From Streptomyces ipomoeae 91-03 (GTDB lineage: Bacteria; Actinomycetota; Actinomycetes; Streptomycetales; Streptomycetaceae): a stretch of 32,110 nucleotides of DNA. How positions within the stretch are numbered: position 1 is the first letter of the stretch; the number at the start of each line of letters is the position of its first letter. A program made the position numbers and the translations under genes. Below are positions 1-7,993 of the stretch, one piece after another. The notes beneath the pieces are model-generated. The model saw only the letters and a list, made by a program, of their open reading frames with translations. It was not told the origin of the DNA and did not search any database. The DNA is taken from contig NZ_AEJC01000080.1 in assembly GCF_000317595.1 (NCBI RefSeq), positions 1 to 32,110 of the forward strand, in the 5' to 3' direction.

Positions 1-15
1 CCACACCGATGTGAA

Positions 16-58
16 GCTGCGTCAACCCTTGTTGGAAGGCTGCGTCAGCCCTTGTTGG
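16..58. repeat. 23-bp tandem repeat at the 3' end of the permease gene
   Basis: Two 20-base copies at 16-35 and 39-58 differ at one base and are offset by 23 bp. The second copy contains the last codons (Asn-Lys-Gly) and stop of the minus-strand permease. The first repeats the same codons and a stop just beyond it in another frame. It looks like a slippage or tandem duplication of the gene's end. Confidence 0.8.
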
Positions 59-926
59 CGCCGAGGGTGAGGCCGCCGACGAACTGCCGTTGGAGCAGGA
101 AGTACACGGCCAGGACGGGTACGGCGGTGATCAGGGCGCCGGCGGCGATGAGGTTGGGGTCGGTGAAGTACTGCCCGGAGAGGTTGTTCAGTGCCGAGGT
201 GATCGGCATGTTCTCGCCGGTGGAGATCAGTACGAGGGCCCAGAAGAAGTCGTTGTAGATCCAGATCGACAGCAGTGTCGCCAGGGCCGCCATCGCCGGC
301 TTGCACAGCGGCAGGGTGATCTGCCAGTACAGCCGCCACACCGACGCGCCGTCGACCAGGGCCGCCTCGGTCAGCTCGTGGGGGAGCATCTTCATGTAGT
401 TGCTCAGCACGAAGGCGCAGAACCCGGACTGGAACGCCACGTGGATGAGGACCAGGCCGAGGGCGGAGTCGTACAGCTTGCCGCTCATGGTGATGCCGGG
501 CAGGTCGACGAGCAGGTACAGCCGGTACAGCGGGGTGATGATGACCTGCTGGGGGAGCAGGTTGCCGGCGGTGAAGACCAGCAGCAGGAACAGGTTGACG
601 CGGAAGTCGAAGCGGCTGACGTAGAAGGCGACCATCGACGACAGGAACAGGGTCAGCAGTACCGCGGGCACGGCGATGACGAGCGTGTTGCCGAAGTAGT
701 GCGTCATGTCCGACTGGGTGAAGGCGTTCGTGAAGTTCTCGAACGTCAGCGTGTCGGGCCAGGAGACGTAGCCCTTCTCGGAGGTCTCCGCGTAGGGGCG
801 CAGGGCCGCGTACATCGCCCACAGCAGGGGGGCGAGCCAGGCCAGTGCCGCTCCGGCGAGGAAGAGGTGCAGCAGGATCCGGGCCGGGCGCACGGGGGTG
901 CGTTTGGCCGTGAGGGCCGTGCTCAT
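45..926 (-). CDS. Carbohydrate ABC transporter permease, MalG/LacG type
   Basis: This is an inner-membrane permease of 293 residues, the usual length for the MalG-like half of a CUT1 sugar importer. An N-terminal segment (LLHLFLAGAALAWLAPLLWA) forms the first membrane helix, and at least four more hydrophobic segments follow. The cytoplasmic EAA loop is seen as LTEAALVDGASVWRLYWQITLP, with the conserved EAA-x3-G pattern that contacts the ATPase. The ATG at 926 was chosen because it overlaps the upstream permease stop in an ATGA (923-926), which implies translational coupling. It is the third gene of a binding protein-permease-permease operon. No ATPase gene follows within the window. In Streptomyces such importers usually share the ATPase MsiK, which I infer here. 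The sugar is unknown. Confidence 0.93.
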   Translation of the reverse strand: MSTALTAKRTPVRPARILLHLFLAGAALAWLAPLLWAMYAALRPYAETSEKGYVSWPDTLTFENFTNAFTQSDMTHYFGNTLVIAVPAVLLTLFLSSMVAFYVSRFDFRVNLFLLLVFTAGNLLPQQVIITPLYRLYLLVDLPGITMSGKLYDSALGLVLIHVAFQSGFCAFVLSNYMKMLPHELTEAALVDGASVWRLYWQITLPLCKPAMAALATLLSIWIYNDFFWALVLISTGENMPITSALNNLSGQYFTDPNLIAAGALITAVPVLAVYFLLQRQFVGGLTLGANKG

Positions 927-1903
927 GCGCGCCGCTCCTTCCGGAAGGTGGCGATCAGGTACGGGATGATCACGGCGAGGGAGATCACCAGCAGGACCAC
1001 GGCGATGGCGGAGCCGTATCCGATGCGGCTGGACTCGCCGATGATGTTGTTGGTGACCAGGATCGACAGCAGCTCGGTGCCTTCGGCGCCCTTGTTGAAG
1101 ACGAAGACGAGGTCGAAGGCGCGCAGGGACTCGATGATGGTGACGACCAGGACGATGGTGTTGGTCGGGCGCAGGGTGGGGAAGACGACGTTCTTGAAGG
1201 TCTGCCACTCGTTGGCGCCGTCCAGGGCGGAGGCCTCGCGCAGTGCGGGGTCGACGCCCTTGAGGCCGGCGAGGTAGAGGATCATCATGTAGCCGGCGTG
1301 GCGCCAGGACGCGGCGATGAGGATGGCCCACAAATTGAGGTCCGGGTCGCCGATCCAGTCGATGTACTTGCCCGGTTCGTTGGCGCCGATCAGGCTGTTG
1401 ATCAGGCCGGTGTCGGGGTTGTAGACGAGCTGCCACACGAAGCCGATGACGGCCATGGACAGCACCACGGGCAGGAAGAACGCCGTCTGGTAGACCCGGC
1501 TGAAACGGATCTTCTTGTCCAGCTGCACGGCCAGGAACAGGCCCAGCGGGGTCGGGATCAGGATCAGGACGACGAACCAGACGACGTTGTGCTCGACGGC
1601 CGGCCAGAACTGCGGGTTGTTGCTGAAGAGCTCCTTGAAGTTGTCCAGCCCGACCCACTTGATCGAGTCGAAGCCGATGCCGTCCCAGGTGGTGAAGGCC
1701 AGCGCGATGGAGGCGAGCGCCGTGACCCAGACAAGGGCCACATGCAGGATCGTCGGCAGCCCGGCCATCAGGCCGAGCGTGAGCCGGTCACGGCGGGTCA
1801 GCAGGCGCCTGTGGCCGGTCGCCACCCGCTTGTTGTCGGAGGTCGCGCCCGAAGGCGGCACGTCGGCCGCCTTCGAGGTCTGCGTGGGGGTATCTGTAGT
1901 CAT
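923..1903 (-). CDS. Carbohydrate ABC transporter permease, MalF/LacF type
   Basis: This is a 326-residue inner-membrane permease that pairs with the MalG-like protein downstream. After a hydrophilic N-terminus of about 50 residues come six hydrophobic segments, starting with LTLGLMAGLPTILHVALVWV. The EAA loop is seen as LREASALDGANEWQTFKNVVFP. The ATG at 1903 begins MTTDTPTQTS. An in-frame start further upstream (1981) would lie inside the binding-protein gene and add an arginine-rich stretch unlike a permease N-terminus, so I rejected it. The start lies 4 bp from the stop of the binding-protein gene and the 3' end overlaps the next gene by 4 bp, so the three genes form one transcript. Confidence 0.93.
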   Translation of the reverse strand: MTTDTPTQTSKAADVPPSGATSDNKRVATGHRRLLTRRDRLTLGLMAGLPTILHVALVWVTALASIALAFTTWDGIGFDSIKWVGLDNFKELFSNNPQFWPAVEHNVVWFVVLILIPTPLGLFLAVQLDKKIRFSRVYQTAFFLPVVLSMAVIGFVWQLVYNPDTGLINSLIGANEPGKYIDWIGDPDLNLWAILIAASWRHAGYMMILYLAGLKGVDPALREASALDGANEWQTFKNVVFPTLRPTNTIVLVVTIIESLRAFDLVFVFNKGAEGTELLSILVTNNIIGESSRIGYGSAIAVVLLVISLAVIIPYLIATFRKERRA

Positions 1904-1907
1904 GTGA

Positions 1908-3218
1908 TCAGTTGGACGCGAAGATCGTCTTCTTCTGGCGCTCGATCGACGAGAGAATACTGTCGACCTGCTTGGGGTCACGGATGAACTTCTGCAGCGC
2001 GGGCTGCATCACCGTGGAGGTGAAGTCCGGACGGCTGTCGCGGTCCATGAACTGCGTCAGGCTCTTGGCACCCGAGATCATCTCGAACGCCTTCTTCTGC
2101 AGGGCGCTGTACGACGAGGTGTCGGCCTTGGTGGAGGCGGCGACGACGTTCGGGTCGGACTTGAGGTAGATCTCCTCGGCGGCCGGGGTGCCCAGGTACT
2201 CCAGCAGCTTCACCGCACCCTCGTGGTTCTTCTTCGCCTTGGAGAGCATGAAGCCATCGGTGGGCGCCTCGACCGTGTCCTGGCCGTACGCCGGGTCGAT
2301 CTCCGGGAAGGCGAAGAAGTCGAGGTCCTCGCGGTCGGCGTCGTTGGTGAACTGCTGACCCACGAAGGTGCCCAGCAGGTACATACCGGCCTTCTTCGAC
2401 GCCAGCGTCTGGGCGGCGTCCTGCCAGGTGCGGCCGACGGCGCCGTCCTGGTGGTAGGGCAGGATCTCGGTCCACAGGTCGAAGACCTTGCGCACCTTGG
2501 CGTCGGTCCAGGACGCCTTGCCGGCCATCAGCTCGACGTGGAAGTCGTAGCCGTTGGCGCGGAAGTTGATCTGGTCGAAGGTGCCCATCGCCGGCCAGGC
2601 GTCCTTGTCACCGAAGGCGATCGGGACGAGGTTGTCCTTCTTCATCTGCTTGCACAGAGCGACCAGCTGGTCCCAGGTGGTGGGGACTTCGTAGCCCTTC
2701 TCCTGGAAGACGCTCTTCCGGTAGAAGAGCGCCCAGGGGTACGTGTACAGCGGCACGAAGTAGTACTTGCCGTCCTCGCCCTTGCTGAGCTTCTTCATCG
2801 CGTCGGGGAAGTTGCCCTCGATGGTCTTCCACACGTCGTCGATCGGCGTGGCCAGGCCCTTCGCCGCGAAGAACTGCATGCGGTAACCGGCGAACCAGTG
2901 GAACACGTCGTCCGGCGTGCCCTGGAGGTAGGAGTTGATCTGCTCCTGGAAGGTGTTGTGGTCCTTGGTGTTGACGTCGACCTTGAGCCCGGACTCCTTG
3001 GCGAAGGCCGCGTAGATGTCGGCGAACGCCTTCTTCGGCACGGCGTCCGACGCGTTGGAGCCGACCGTGACGGTCTTCGGGTCGCTCCCCGTGCCACTGC
3101 CGCCGCAGGCGCTCAGCAGGGGGATCCCCGCGCCGAGTGCGGCGGCCCCGCCTATGCCGCGCAGCAGGGTGCGGCGGCTCGTTCCGGGCACGGCGAGACC
3201 AGAAGGTGTGAGATGCAT
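1908..3218 (-). CDS. Extracellular sugar-binding lipoprotein (ABC importer, family 1)
   Basis: This is a 436-residue solute-binding protein, normal for the MalE/family 1 class. The N-terminus has a twin-arginine motif (SRRTLLRG), a hydrophobic stretch and a lipobox ending LLSAC followed by GGSGTG. It is therefore probably exported by Tat and lipid-anchored outside the membrane. The mature part has family features such as a DVFHWFAGYRM segment near the N-terminus and FALYRKS-like and GTFDQINFRA segments in the ligand cleft. The ATG at 3218 has an AGGGAG-type ribosome site just upstream. As first gene of the operon it sets the specificity of the importer, but the sequence does not tell me the sugar. 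Transcription probably starts at the promoter near 3318-3347. Confidence 0.94.
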   Translation of the reverse strand: MHLTPSGLAVPGTSRRTLLRGIGGAAALGAGIPLLSACGGSGTGSDPKTVTVGSNASDAVPKKAFADIYAAFAKESGLKVDVNTKDHNTFQEQINSYLQGTPDDVFHWFAGYRMQFFAAKGLATPIDDVWKTIEGNFPDAMKKLSKGEDGKYYFVPLYTYPWALFYRKSVFQEKGYEVPTTWDQLVALCKQMKKDNLVPIAFGDKDAWPAMGTFDQINFRANGYDFHVELMAGKASWTDAKVRKVFDLWTEILPYHQDGAVGRTWQDAAQTLASKKAGMYLLGTFVGQQFTNDADREDLDFFAFPEIDPAYGQDTVEAPTDGFMLSKAKKNHEGAVKLLEYLGTPAAEEIYLKSDPNVVAASTKADTSSYSALQKKAFEMISGAKSLTQFMDRDSRPDFTSTVMQPALQKFIRDPKQVDSILSSIERQKKTIFASN

Positions 3219-3317
3219 GTACGGCTCCCTGGGGCAGGTCGTTCGGTCGTCAATGGCCCTCGTCGGTTACTGATCGAAAACGACCAGAAACCAACTCGAC
3301 CGAACACGTTGGCCGCA

Positions 3318-3347
3318 ATAACAGCTCTATGTCCTGTCATGAGTCAA
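3318..3347 (-). promoter_or_regulatory. Vegetative-type promoter of the sugar ABC operon
   Basis: On the minus strand, TTGACT (-35, 3342-3347) and TGTTAT (-10, 3318-3323) are separated by 18 bp. This is close to the HrdB consensus and is the best promoter match in the window. The predicted start near 3311 would give a leader of about 90 nt before the binding-protein ATG. Confidence 0.6.
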
Positions 3348-3523
3348 GGGTTCATGTCCGCCTTTGTTGAAATGTAACCAGGGTGTGTCGAAAGAGGGCG
3401 CTCCGCTTGGGGGCCGTCACGAGTGGGCCGGGGTGGTCGAGGCTACCGGGCGGTCGGGGGTGGGTGAGGGCACGAGCGCGGGAGAGCTCGGGGGTTGGGT
3501 TGTCTGGCGGCTGCGGGTGAGTG

Positions 3524-3588
3524 GGGGCTGGTCTCGCCTCCGCGGCGGAGCCGCATATCGATAGAGCCCCGCGCCCCTTCATGGCGCG
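3524..3588. repeat. Intergenic repeat family 1, copy A, with terminator hairpin
   Basis: This stretch matches 22749-22816: both begin GGGGCTGGTC, share a GCGGNGGAGCCGCA core and continue GCCCCGCGCCCCTT. The end forms a hairpin, CGCGCC/GGCGCG at 3570-3588, directly after the kinase gene stop, so it probably terminates the two-component operon. Confidence 0.65.
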
Positions 3589-5010
3589 CTAAGGTGCGCC
3601 TCTCTCTGAGAGCGATCGTATGTGTGTGCGACAGCGAAGCGGTCCTCCGCGGGCCCTTCGCGGCGATGTGCGGTCGGTCCTCCTGGACCTTCGCTCCCCT
3701 TCTCTCACCTGGATCCATACGCGGACCTCCGTGCCACCCAGGACCGAGGAGCCTATGCGGACGTCGCCGCCCGTCGACTCGGCCAGGCGGCGGACTATGT
3801 CCAGGCCCAGGCCCGTCGAGCCGGGGGTGCCGGAGCCTCGGCCTCGGGCCATGGCGGTCTCGGGATCGGGGATGCCGGGGCCGGCGTCGGAGACGAGGAC
3901 GATCACCGCGTCATCGGTGTCGTGGACGTCGACGGCGAAGGCGGTGCCCTCCGACGTGTGCCGGAAGACGTTGCCCAGGAGTGCGTCGAGCGCTGCGGCG
4001 AGGTCGGCCCGGGCGACCGGTATGCGAACCGGTCGCTCCACCCCGGCCACCCGCCACGTGCGGCCCTCGTCCTCCGCGAGCGCCGACCAGAACGCCATCC
4101 GCTCCCGGACCACCTCCGCCACGTCGCACCCCGTGCCCGGTCCCGCCGCAGCGGTCTGCGGCCTGGCCTCCCGCGCCGTACGGATGATCGTGTCCACCTC
4201 CCGCTCCAGTTGCTCCACCGCGGCCCGCGTCTGCTCGGCGGTCGGCCCGTCGCCGAGCGAGGCCGCGTTGAGCCGCAACACGGTCAGCGGGGTCCGCAGA
4301 CGGTGCGACAGATCGGCCGCCAACTCCCGTTCGTTCGCCAGCAGCTGCACCACCTGGTCGGCCATCGCGTTGAACGCCACCGCCGCCAGCCGCAGTTCCT
4401 TCGGCCCCTCCTCCGGTACGCGTGCGCCCAGCTGTCCCTCCCCCAGTTCATGTGCGCTCTCGACCAGCCGCTGGACGGGCCGCACCATCCGCGCCCCCAG
4501 CCGGTCGGCCACCGCGACCGAGCCGACGATCAGCGCGACGCCCACCCCTGCGAGCACCGCCCACGCCGTGGTCACGCCATTGCTGACCTCGGCCTCCGGC
4601 ACATACACCTCGACGACCGCTATCGCCCCGGAGCTGAGCGCGGTGGGCTGGAGCAGCGTGGACCCACCCGGCACCTCCGTGGTGGACGCCCGCCCGAGCC
4701 TGCGCACGGTGGCGATGTCCTCGTCGGTGGCCCGCTGTCGGCCGAGGTCGATCGCGGCGACCCCGGCACCCTCGGCCGGTACGTGCACCGCGATGCCCTC
4801 GTCCGAGCCCGCGGAGGCGACGACCCGCTCCAACTGTTCCCGGTCGGTGGTGATCGACAGCGCCGGAGCGATCGCCGCCGCCTCCCGCTCGGCGTTGGAG
4901 AAGGCACGGTCACGAGCCATCTCCTTGACGACCAGGCCCAGCGGAACGGCGAAGGCGACCACGACCATCGTCGTCACCGCCACACACACCTTGACCAGCG
5001 CCCACCTCAT
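3589..5010 (-). CDS. Two-component sensor histidine kinase (HAMP, HisKA, HATPase)
   Basis: This 473-residue membrane sensor has a first membrane helix at about 5-27, an extracytoplasmic sensing region at about 28-146, a second helix at about 147-168, a HAMP linker at about 169-222 and a dimerisation/phosphoacceptor domain with H236 (DLSHRLRTPL). The ATPase domain has its N box around N347 (LLGNVFRHT), G1 box DAGPGIPD at about 375 and G2 box GSTGLGLDIV at about 397. All catalytic elements are present. The H box has Arg where most kinases have Glu after the His (SHRLRTPL instead of SHELRTPL), a variant common in actinobacteria. A basic tail of about 35 residues follows the ATPase domain. The ATG at 5010 overlaps the regulator stop by ATGA. 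The stimulus is not evident. Confidence 0.94.
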   Translation of the reverse strand: MRWALVKVCVAVTTMVVVAFAVPLGLVVKEMARDRAFSNAEREAAAIAPALSITTDREQLERVVASAGSDEGIAVHVPAEGAGVAAIDLGRQRATDEDIATVRRLGRASTTEVPGGSTLLQPTALSSGAIAVVEVYVPEAEVSNGVTTAWAVLAGVGVALIVGSVAVADRLGARMVRPVQRLVESAHELGEGQLGARVPEEGPKELRLAAVAFNAMADQVVQLLANERELAADLSHRLRTPLTVLRLNAASLGDGPTAEQTRAAVEQLEREVDTIIRTAREARPQTAAAGPGTGCDVAEVVRERMAFWSALAEDEGRTWRVAGVERPVRIPVARADLAAALDALLGNVFRHTSEGTAFAVDVHDTDDAVIVLVSDAGPGIPDPETAMARGRGSGTPGSTGLGLDIVRRLAESTGGDVRIGSSVLGGTEVRVWIQVREGERRSRRTDRTSPRRARGGPLRCRTHIRSLSERGAP

Positions 5011-5705
5011 GGCCCCGCCCCCGGTGGCTCCAGCTTCACGCCGACTCCCCGCAGCGTGTGCAGATAGCGGGGCTTCGCCGCCGTCTCCCCCAACTTCCGC
5101 CGCAGCCAGGACAGATGGACGTCTATGGTCTGGTCGTCCCCGTACGACTGGTGCCAGACCTCGGCGAGCAGTTCCCTGCGCGGGACGACGACACCGGGCC
5201 GCCCGGCGAGGAACGCGAGCAGGTCGAACTCGCGCCGGGTGAGGTCGAGTCGTACACCGTCCAGGTCGGCCCGGCGGCGCAGTGGGTCTATGGACAGACC
5301 GCCGACCCGGATGACCGTGGACGGGGGTGCCTGCCCGGCGAAGCTCCTGGAGCGGCGCAGTACGGCGGCCATCCGCGCGGACAGGTGCTCGACCGAGAAC
5401 GGCTTGGTCAAGTAGTCGTCCGCGCCCGCGTTCAGCAGCCGTACGATCTCCGACTCGTCGTCCCGCGCGGTCGCCACTATCACCGGCACCTCGGTGATAC
5501 CGCGCAGCATCTTCAACGCCTCCGAGCCGTCCAGATCGGGCAGCCCGAGGTCGAGGATCACCACGTCGAAGCGGTGATGCGCGACCTCGCGCAGCGCCTC
5601 CAGGGCCGTACCGACGCTGCGCACGGTGTGTGCGGCGTCCGTCAGATGCCTGATCAGCGCCGAGCGTACGAACTGGTCGTCCTCGACCACGAGCACACTT
5701 GCCAT
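5007..5705 (-). CDS. OmpR/PhoB-type response regulator
   Basis: This 232-residue regulator has an N-terminal receiver domain with the acidic pair at 9-10, phosphoacceptor D52 (ILDLGLPDLDG), the switch Thr at 79 (VIVATARDD) and the conserved Lys at 101 (DDYLTKPF). The C-terminal winged-helix domain (about 130-228) shows LTRREFDLLAFL and the recognition-helix region TIDVHLSWLRRKLGE. The ATG at 5705 starts directly at the first strand of the receiver (MASVLVVEDD). Longer forms upstream would run through the DnaA-box region and are unlikely. It is co-transcribed with the kinase, which starts within its stop codon. It probably binds its own promoter, where a 6-bp inverted repeat lies at 5778-5796. 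Confidence 0.95.
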   Translation of the reverse strand: MASVLVVEDDQFVRSALIRHLTDAAHTVRSVGTALEALREVAHHRFDVVILDLGLPDLDGSEALKMLRGITEVPVIVATARDDESEIVRLLNAGADDYLTKPFSVEHLSARMAAVLRRSRSFAGQAPPSTVIRVGGLSIDPLRRRADLDGVRLDLTRREFDLLAFLAGRPGVVVPRRELLAEVWHQSYGDDQTIDVHLSWLRRKLGETAAKPRYLHTLRGVGVKLEPPGAGP

Positions 5706-5746
5706 GCGTCGCACCGTACGCGATGTCGAGCAGGCCGGTCGGGGCC

Positions 5747-5779
5747 TGTGGACAACTCGCGGACAGGCCCTGTGGACAA
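5747..5779. promoter_or_regulatory. Pair of DnaA-box-like sites (TTGTCCACA)
   Basis: TGTGGACAA occurs at 5747-5755 and 5771-5779, in the same orientation and 24 bp apart start to start. The reverse complement, TTGTCCACA, matches the box preferred by Streptomyces DnaA. They lie between the response regulator start (5705, minus) and the divergent membrane-protein start (5828, plus), so DnaA binding could affect either promoter. I saw no other copy of this 9-mer in the window. Function is inferred. Confidence 0.6.
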
Positions 5780-5796
5780 GTCCGTGCACGGGACTT
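5778..5796. promoter_or_regulatory. Inverted repeat, possible operator in divergent promoter region
   Basis: AAGTCC at 5778-5783 and GGACTT at 5791-5796 form perfect 6-bp arms around GTGCACG. The site overlaps the edge of the second DnaA-like box. It is a candidate binding site for the adjacent response regulator. Confidence 0.4.
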
Positions 5797-5827
5797 CCCA
5801 CCACACTCGTGGGGCTCGTGGGGCAGT

Positions 5828-6313
5828 ATGGCCGCGATGCGCAGGGGACTCCTTCACGTACTGGCCTGGCTGCTCGCCACGGGCGCGGCGGTCACGTTGT
5901 CGTGGTGGGGCGTCCACACGGTGCTGGCCGGCACCGCCTACGACCCGCCCCGTGCCCTGCCCATCACGGCCTCTCCGACCCCCTCGGCTCCCTCCAAGTC
6001 GGCGAAGCCGAGCCCCGGTCCCACCCCCGGCGCCCCTGTCGACTCCGACGCCCCCGGCGACTCCGCCGACTCCGGCGACTCCGCCGACTCCGGCGAGGTC
6101 AAGAGTTACGACACCGAGGGCGGCCGGGTCGTCTTCTCGCTCAGCGACACCTACGCGACCCTCGTCTCGGCCACGCCCGGCTCGGGTTGGTCGATGCGGG
6201 TGTGGAAGACGGAGACATGGATCCGCGTCGAGTTCGCCGTCGGCGCGGACCGTGTGACGGTGTTCTGCACCTGGCACGACAGCGCGCCGAGGGTGGACGT
6301 GCAGAACTACTGA
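5828..6313 (+). CDS. Small membrane-anchored or secreted protein, unknown function
   Basis: This 161-residue protein has a positively charged start, one hydrophobic segment (LLHVLAWLLATGAAVTLSWWGV, about 7-29), a Pro/Ser/Lys-rich linker and an acidic Asp-Ser-Ala-Gly stretch. A compact C-terminal domain follows, with TEGGRVVFSLSDTYATLVSA, GWSMRVWKTETWIRVEF and a single Cys near the end. The linker is encoded by an 18-bp DNA unit repeated twice (6056-6073 and 6074-6091, giving Gly-Asp-Ser-Ala-Asp-Ser twice). The ATG at 5828 has GGGG 5-8 nt upstream; a second ATG at 5837 is equally possible. I do not recognise the domain. It faces the two-component operon across a shared regulatory region and could be a target or accessory of that system (inference). 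Confidence 0.8.
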   Translation: MAAMRRGLLHVLAWLLATGAAVTLSWWGVHTVLAGTAYDPPRALPITASPTPSAPSKSAKPSPGPTPGAPVDSDAPGDSADSGDSADSGEVKSYDTEGGRVVFSLSDTYATLVSATPGSGWSMRVWKTETWIRVEFAVGADRVTVFCTWHDSAPRVDVQNY

Positions 6314-6325
6314 GCCGGGCCGGCT

Positions 6326-7198
6326 TCAGCGGAACGCCGACGGTGGTGGTGCCGGTGAGGCGACGGCCGCCGCGTCCGTCACCGGTACCGCGCCGCCCGT
6401 GAAGTCGGTCAGGGCCCTGCCGTGTTCGACCCGGCCGGGATGCGGGTCGGAGGCGGCGCGGCGGGTCAGTTCGGCGACGGGCAGTGGCTGGTCGGAGGCG
6501 ACGAGGACGGCGTTGCCGAAGCGTTTGCCCCGCAGCACGGTCGGATCGGCGACCAGCGCCAACTCCGGGAAGACGACGGCCGCGGTGGCGATCTGGCCGC
6601 GCAGATGGGCGAGCGGGGGGCCGTCGGCGAGGTTGGCGGTGTAGAAACCGCCGGGCTTCACCACCCGTCGTACGTCGGTGAGGAATTCGGTCGACGTCAG
6701 ATGCGCCGGGGTGCGCGCCGCGCTGAACACATCCGCGATCACCAGATCCGCCCATCCGTCCGGCACCTTGGCGAGCCCGTCCCGCGCGTCCGCCGACCGC
6801 ACCCGTATCCGCGCGTTCGGATCCAACGGCAGCTCACGGCGGACCAGTTGGACGAGCGCCGCGTCGCGTTCGACGACCTGCTGAGTGGACCGGGGGCGGG
6901 TGGCGGCGACGTACCGGGCGAGGGTGAGGGCACCGCCGCCGAGGTGGACGGCGTGCACGGGGCGGCCGGGTGGGGCGACGAGGTCGATGACATGGCCGAG
7001 GCGTCGTTGGTACTCGAAGGAGAGGTACGACGGGTCGTCGAGGTCGACGTGGGACTGGGGGGCGCCGTCGATGAGGAGGGTCCAGGCGCGGGGGCGGTCG
7101 CGGTCGGGGAGCAGTTCGGCGAGGCCTCCGTCGACCGGCTCGACGACGGACTCGGCCGCCGTGTCGCGCCGCGTCCGCCCCTTTTTCGACCTGCCCAT
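6326..7198 (-). CDS. Spermidine synthase-like protein (SAM-methyltransferase fold)
   Basis: This 290-residue cytosolic protein has a Rossmann-type core related to polyamine aminopropyltransferases. Features are DLDDPSYLSFEYQRRLGHVIDL at about 52-73, the nucleotide-binding VHLGGGALTLARYV at about 84-97, VVERD at about 108-112, and RSADARDGL followed by DLVIADVFSA in the active-site region. Genuine spermidine synthases carry GGGDG and a catalytic Asp after the fourth strand. Here the glycine motif is GGGA and the Asp is seen as IADVF. A role in polyamine synthesis is therefore uncertain and it may be a methyltransferase-like paralogue. It is monocistronic, with a basic N-terminus (MGRSKKGRTRR). 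Confidence 0.82.
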   Translation of the reverse strand: MGRSKKGRTRRDTAAESVVEPVDGGLAELLPDRDRPRAWTLLIDGAPQSHVDLDDPSYLSFEYQRRLGHVIDLVAPPGRPVHAVHLGGGALTLARYVAATRPRSTQQVVERDAALVQLVRRELPLDPNARIRVRSADARDGLAKVPDGWADLVIADVFSAARTPAHLTSTEFLTDVRRVVKPGGFYTANLADGPPLAHLRGQIATAAVVFPELALVADPTVLRGKRFGNAVLVASDQPLPVAELTRRAASDPHPGRVEHGRALTDFTGGAVPVTDAAAVASPAPPPSAFR

Positions 7199-7309
7199 TC
7201 AGCCATTATCGGAGGTGGGCGAGGGTGCCGCTTCAGGAGGGGCCCATCTCTGACGGGCACCCGGCGGCTGTGGCTGTGCGGCGTGGCTGCTCGTAGCCAT
7301 GCCGCCGCG

Positions 7310-7681
7310 CTATGTGCAGTTGTCGGCCGCCTCGATCAGGCGTGCCGCCTCGTCCAGCGCTGCCCGAAGCGCCGCCGGGTCGGTGGCGAGGTCCGCCTCG
7401 CCCGGGGGCAGCAGCCAGTCCGCGCCGTCGGTCGGGGCCAGGACGGCGCCCCGGCCGTCGCTCTGCGTGCATGTGCTGCCCGGAACGTCCCAGGCGTCAG
7501 CCGTACCCGGGGGGACGAGGAAGCCGAGGGTGTCGCACGTGTCGTCATGCAGCACGGGCCCCACGGTCATGAGGGGCCCGACCGTCTCGACGGCACCACG
7601 ACGGAGGATGTCGACGGCCTCCAGCCCCTGACGGGCGGGGACGGTCACGAGGTCACACTCTCGGGGTTCGACGTTCTTCAT
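7310..7681 (-). CDS. Small conserved-looking protein, unknown function
   Basis: This is a 123-residue acidic soluble protein. The start at 7681 (MKNVEPRECDLV) is supported by GGGAGG about 6 nt upstream; an earlier ATG at 7759 would add a Cys/Arg-rich stretch without a ribosome site. Four Cys residues are present, including DDTCDTLGF and STCTQSD, and the last residues are ADNCT. I see no signal peptide or membrane segment, and I do not recognise the family. It is divergent from the TPR regulator at 7994, with a shared region of about 310 bp, so the two may be co-regulated. Confidence 0.7.
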   Translation of the reverse strand: MKNVEPRECDLVTVPARQGLEAVDILRRGAVETVGPLMTVGPVLHDDTCDTLGFLVPPGTADAWDVPGSTCTQSDGRGAVLAPTDGADWLLPPGEADLATDPAALRAALDEAARLIEAADNCT

Positions 7682-7993
7682 CCGGGCCTCCCACACGTAC
7701 AAGCCCCTCCTCCGGCAAGCGGGTCGGGAGTTCGGGCGCTCCCGGTCCATGTTGCCCAACGCGTCAGCGCGTCAACGGCTACGGCGGAACTGCGCCGCAA
7801 AGGATGGCAGTTCATGGCAGATCAAGGATGAGATATCCGGTTTGTAGCCAAACCTCGCGTCGAGGCACCGATGGGGCCGGTACGTTCTTGCCCCGCCGGA
7901 CACAGCGGAATCAACCATGCGTCACGCACTCAATTCCCACTGATCTCCATGGAATCCGGCACGGTTCGACGGTTCGCGAGAGAGGGCCCGGCC
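7682..7993. other. Divergent promoter region with a perfect inverted repeat
   Basis: This 312-bp gap separates the small protein (minus) from the TPR regulator (plus). It includes GGTTTG-TAGC-CAAACC at 7839-7854, a perfect 6-bp inverted repeat that could be an operator. A tiny ribosome-site-plus-ORF sits at 7814-7831 (five codons, after AAAGGA). No clear promoter consensus stands out. Confidence 0.4.

Larger units (their letters stand above)
3219..3588. other. Intergenic region: promoter and possible operator of the sugar operon, then a terminator repeat
   Basis: This 370-bp stretch has no convincing gene. The part next to the binding-protein gene is less GC-rich than its surroundings and holds the promoter at 3318-3347. 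Its untranslated leader (about 3219-3311) contains TCGAAAACGA at 3273-3282, an inverted TCG/CGA pair. A related GGTCG-containing half repeat lies about 20 bp away. These could be sites for a sugar-responsive repressor, but no regulator gene is adjacent. The other end (3524-3588) is a repeat with a hairpin. Confidence 0.5.

Noticed and set aside
90..1277. Long open frames antisense to the permease and regulator genes
   Set aside because: High GC content leaves long open frames in shadow frames. These lack ribosome sites and family motifs and carry Arg/Pro/Gly-rich composition typical of antisense translation.
3589..5010. Kinase as inactive because of the changed H box
   Set aside because: The phosphoacceptor His is present and the N, G1 and G2 boxes are intact. 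SHRLRTPL is a common actinobacterial variant.
7233..7472. Small minus-strand frame overlapping the small-protein gene
   Set aside because: It is Arg/Gly/Pro-rich, overlaps the better-supported gene at 7310-7681 and has no ribosome site.
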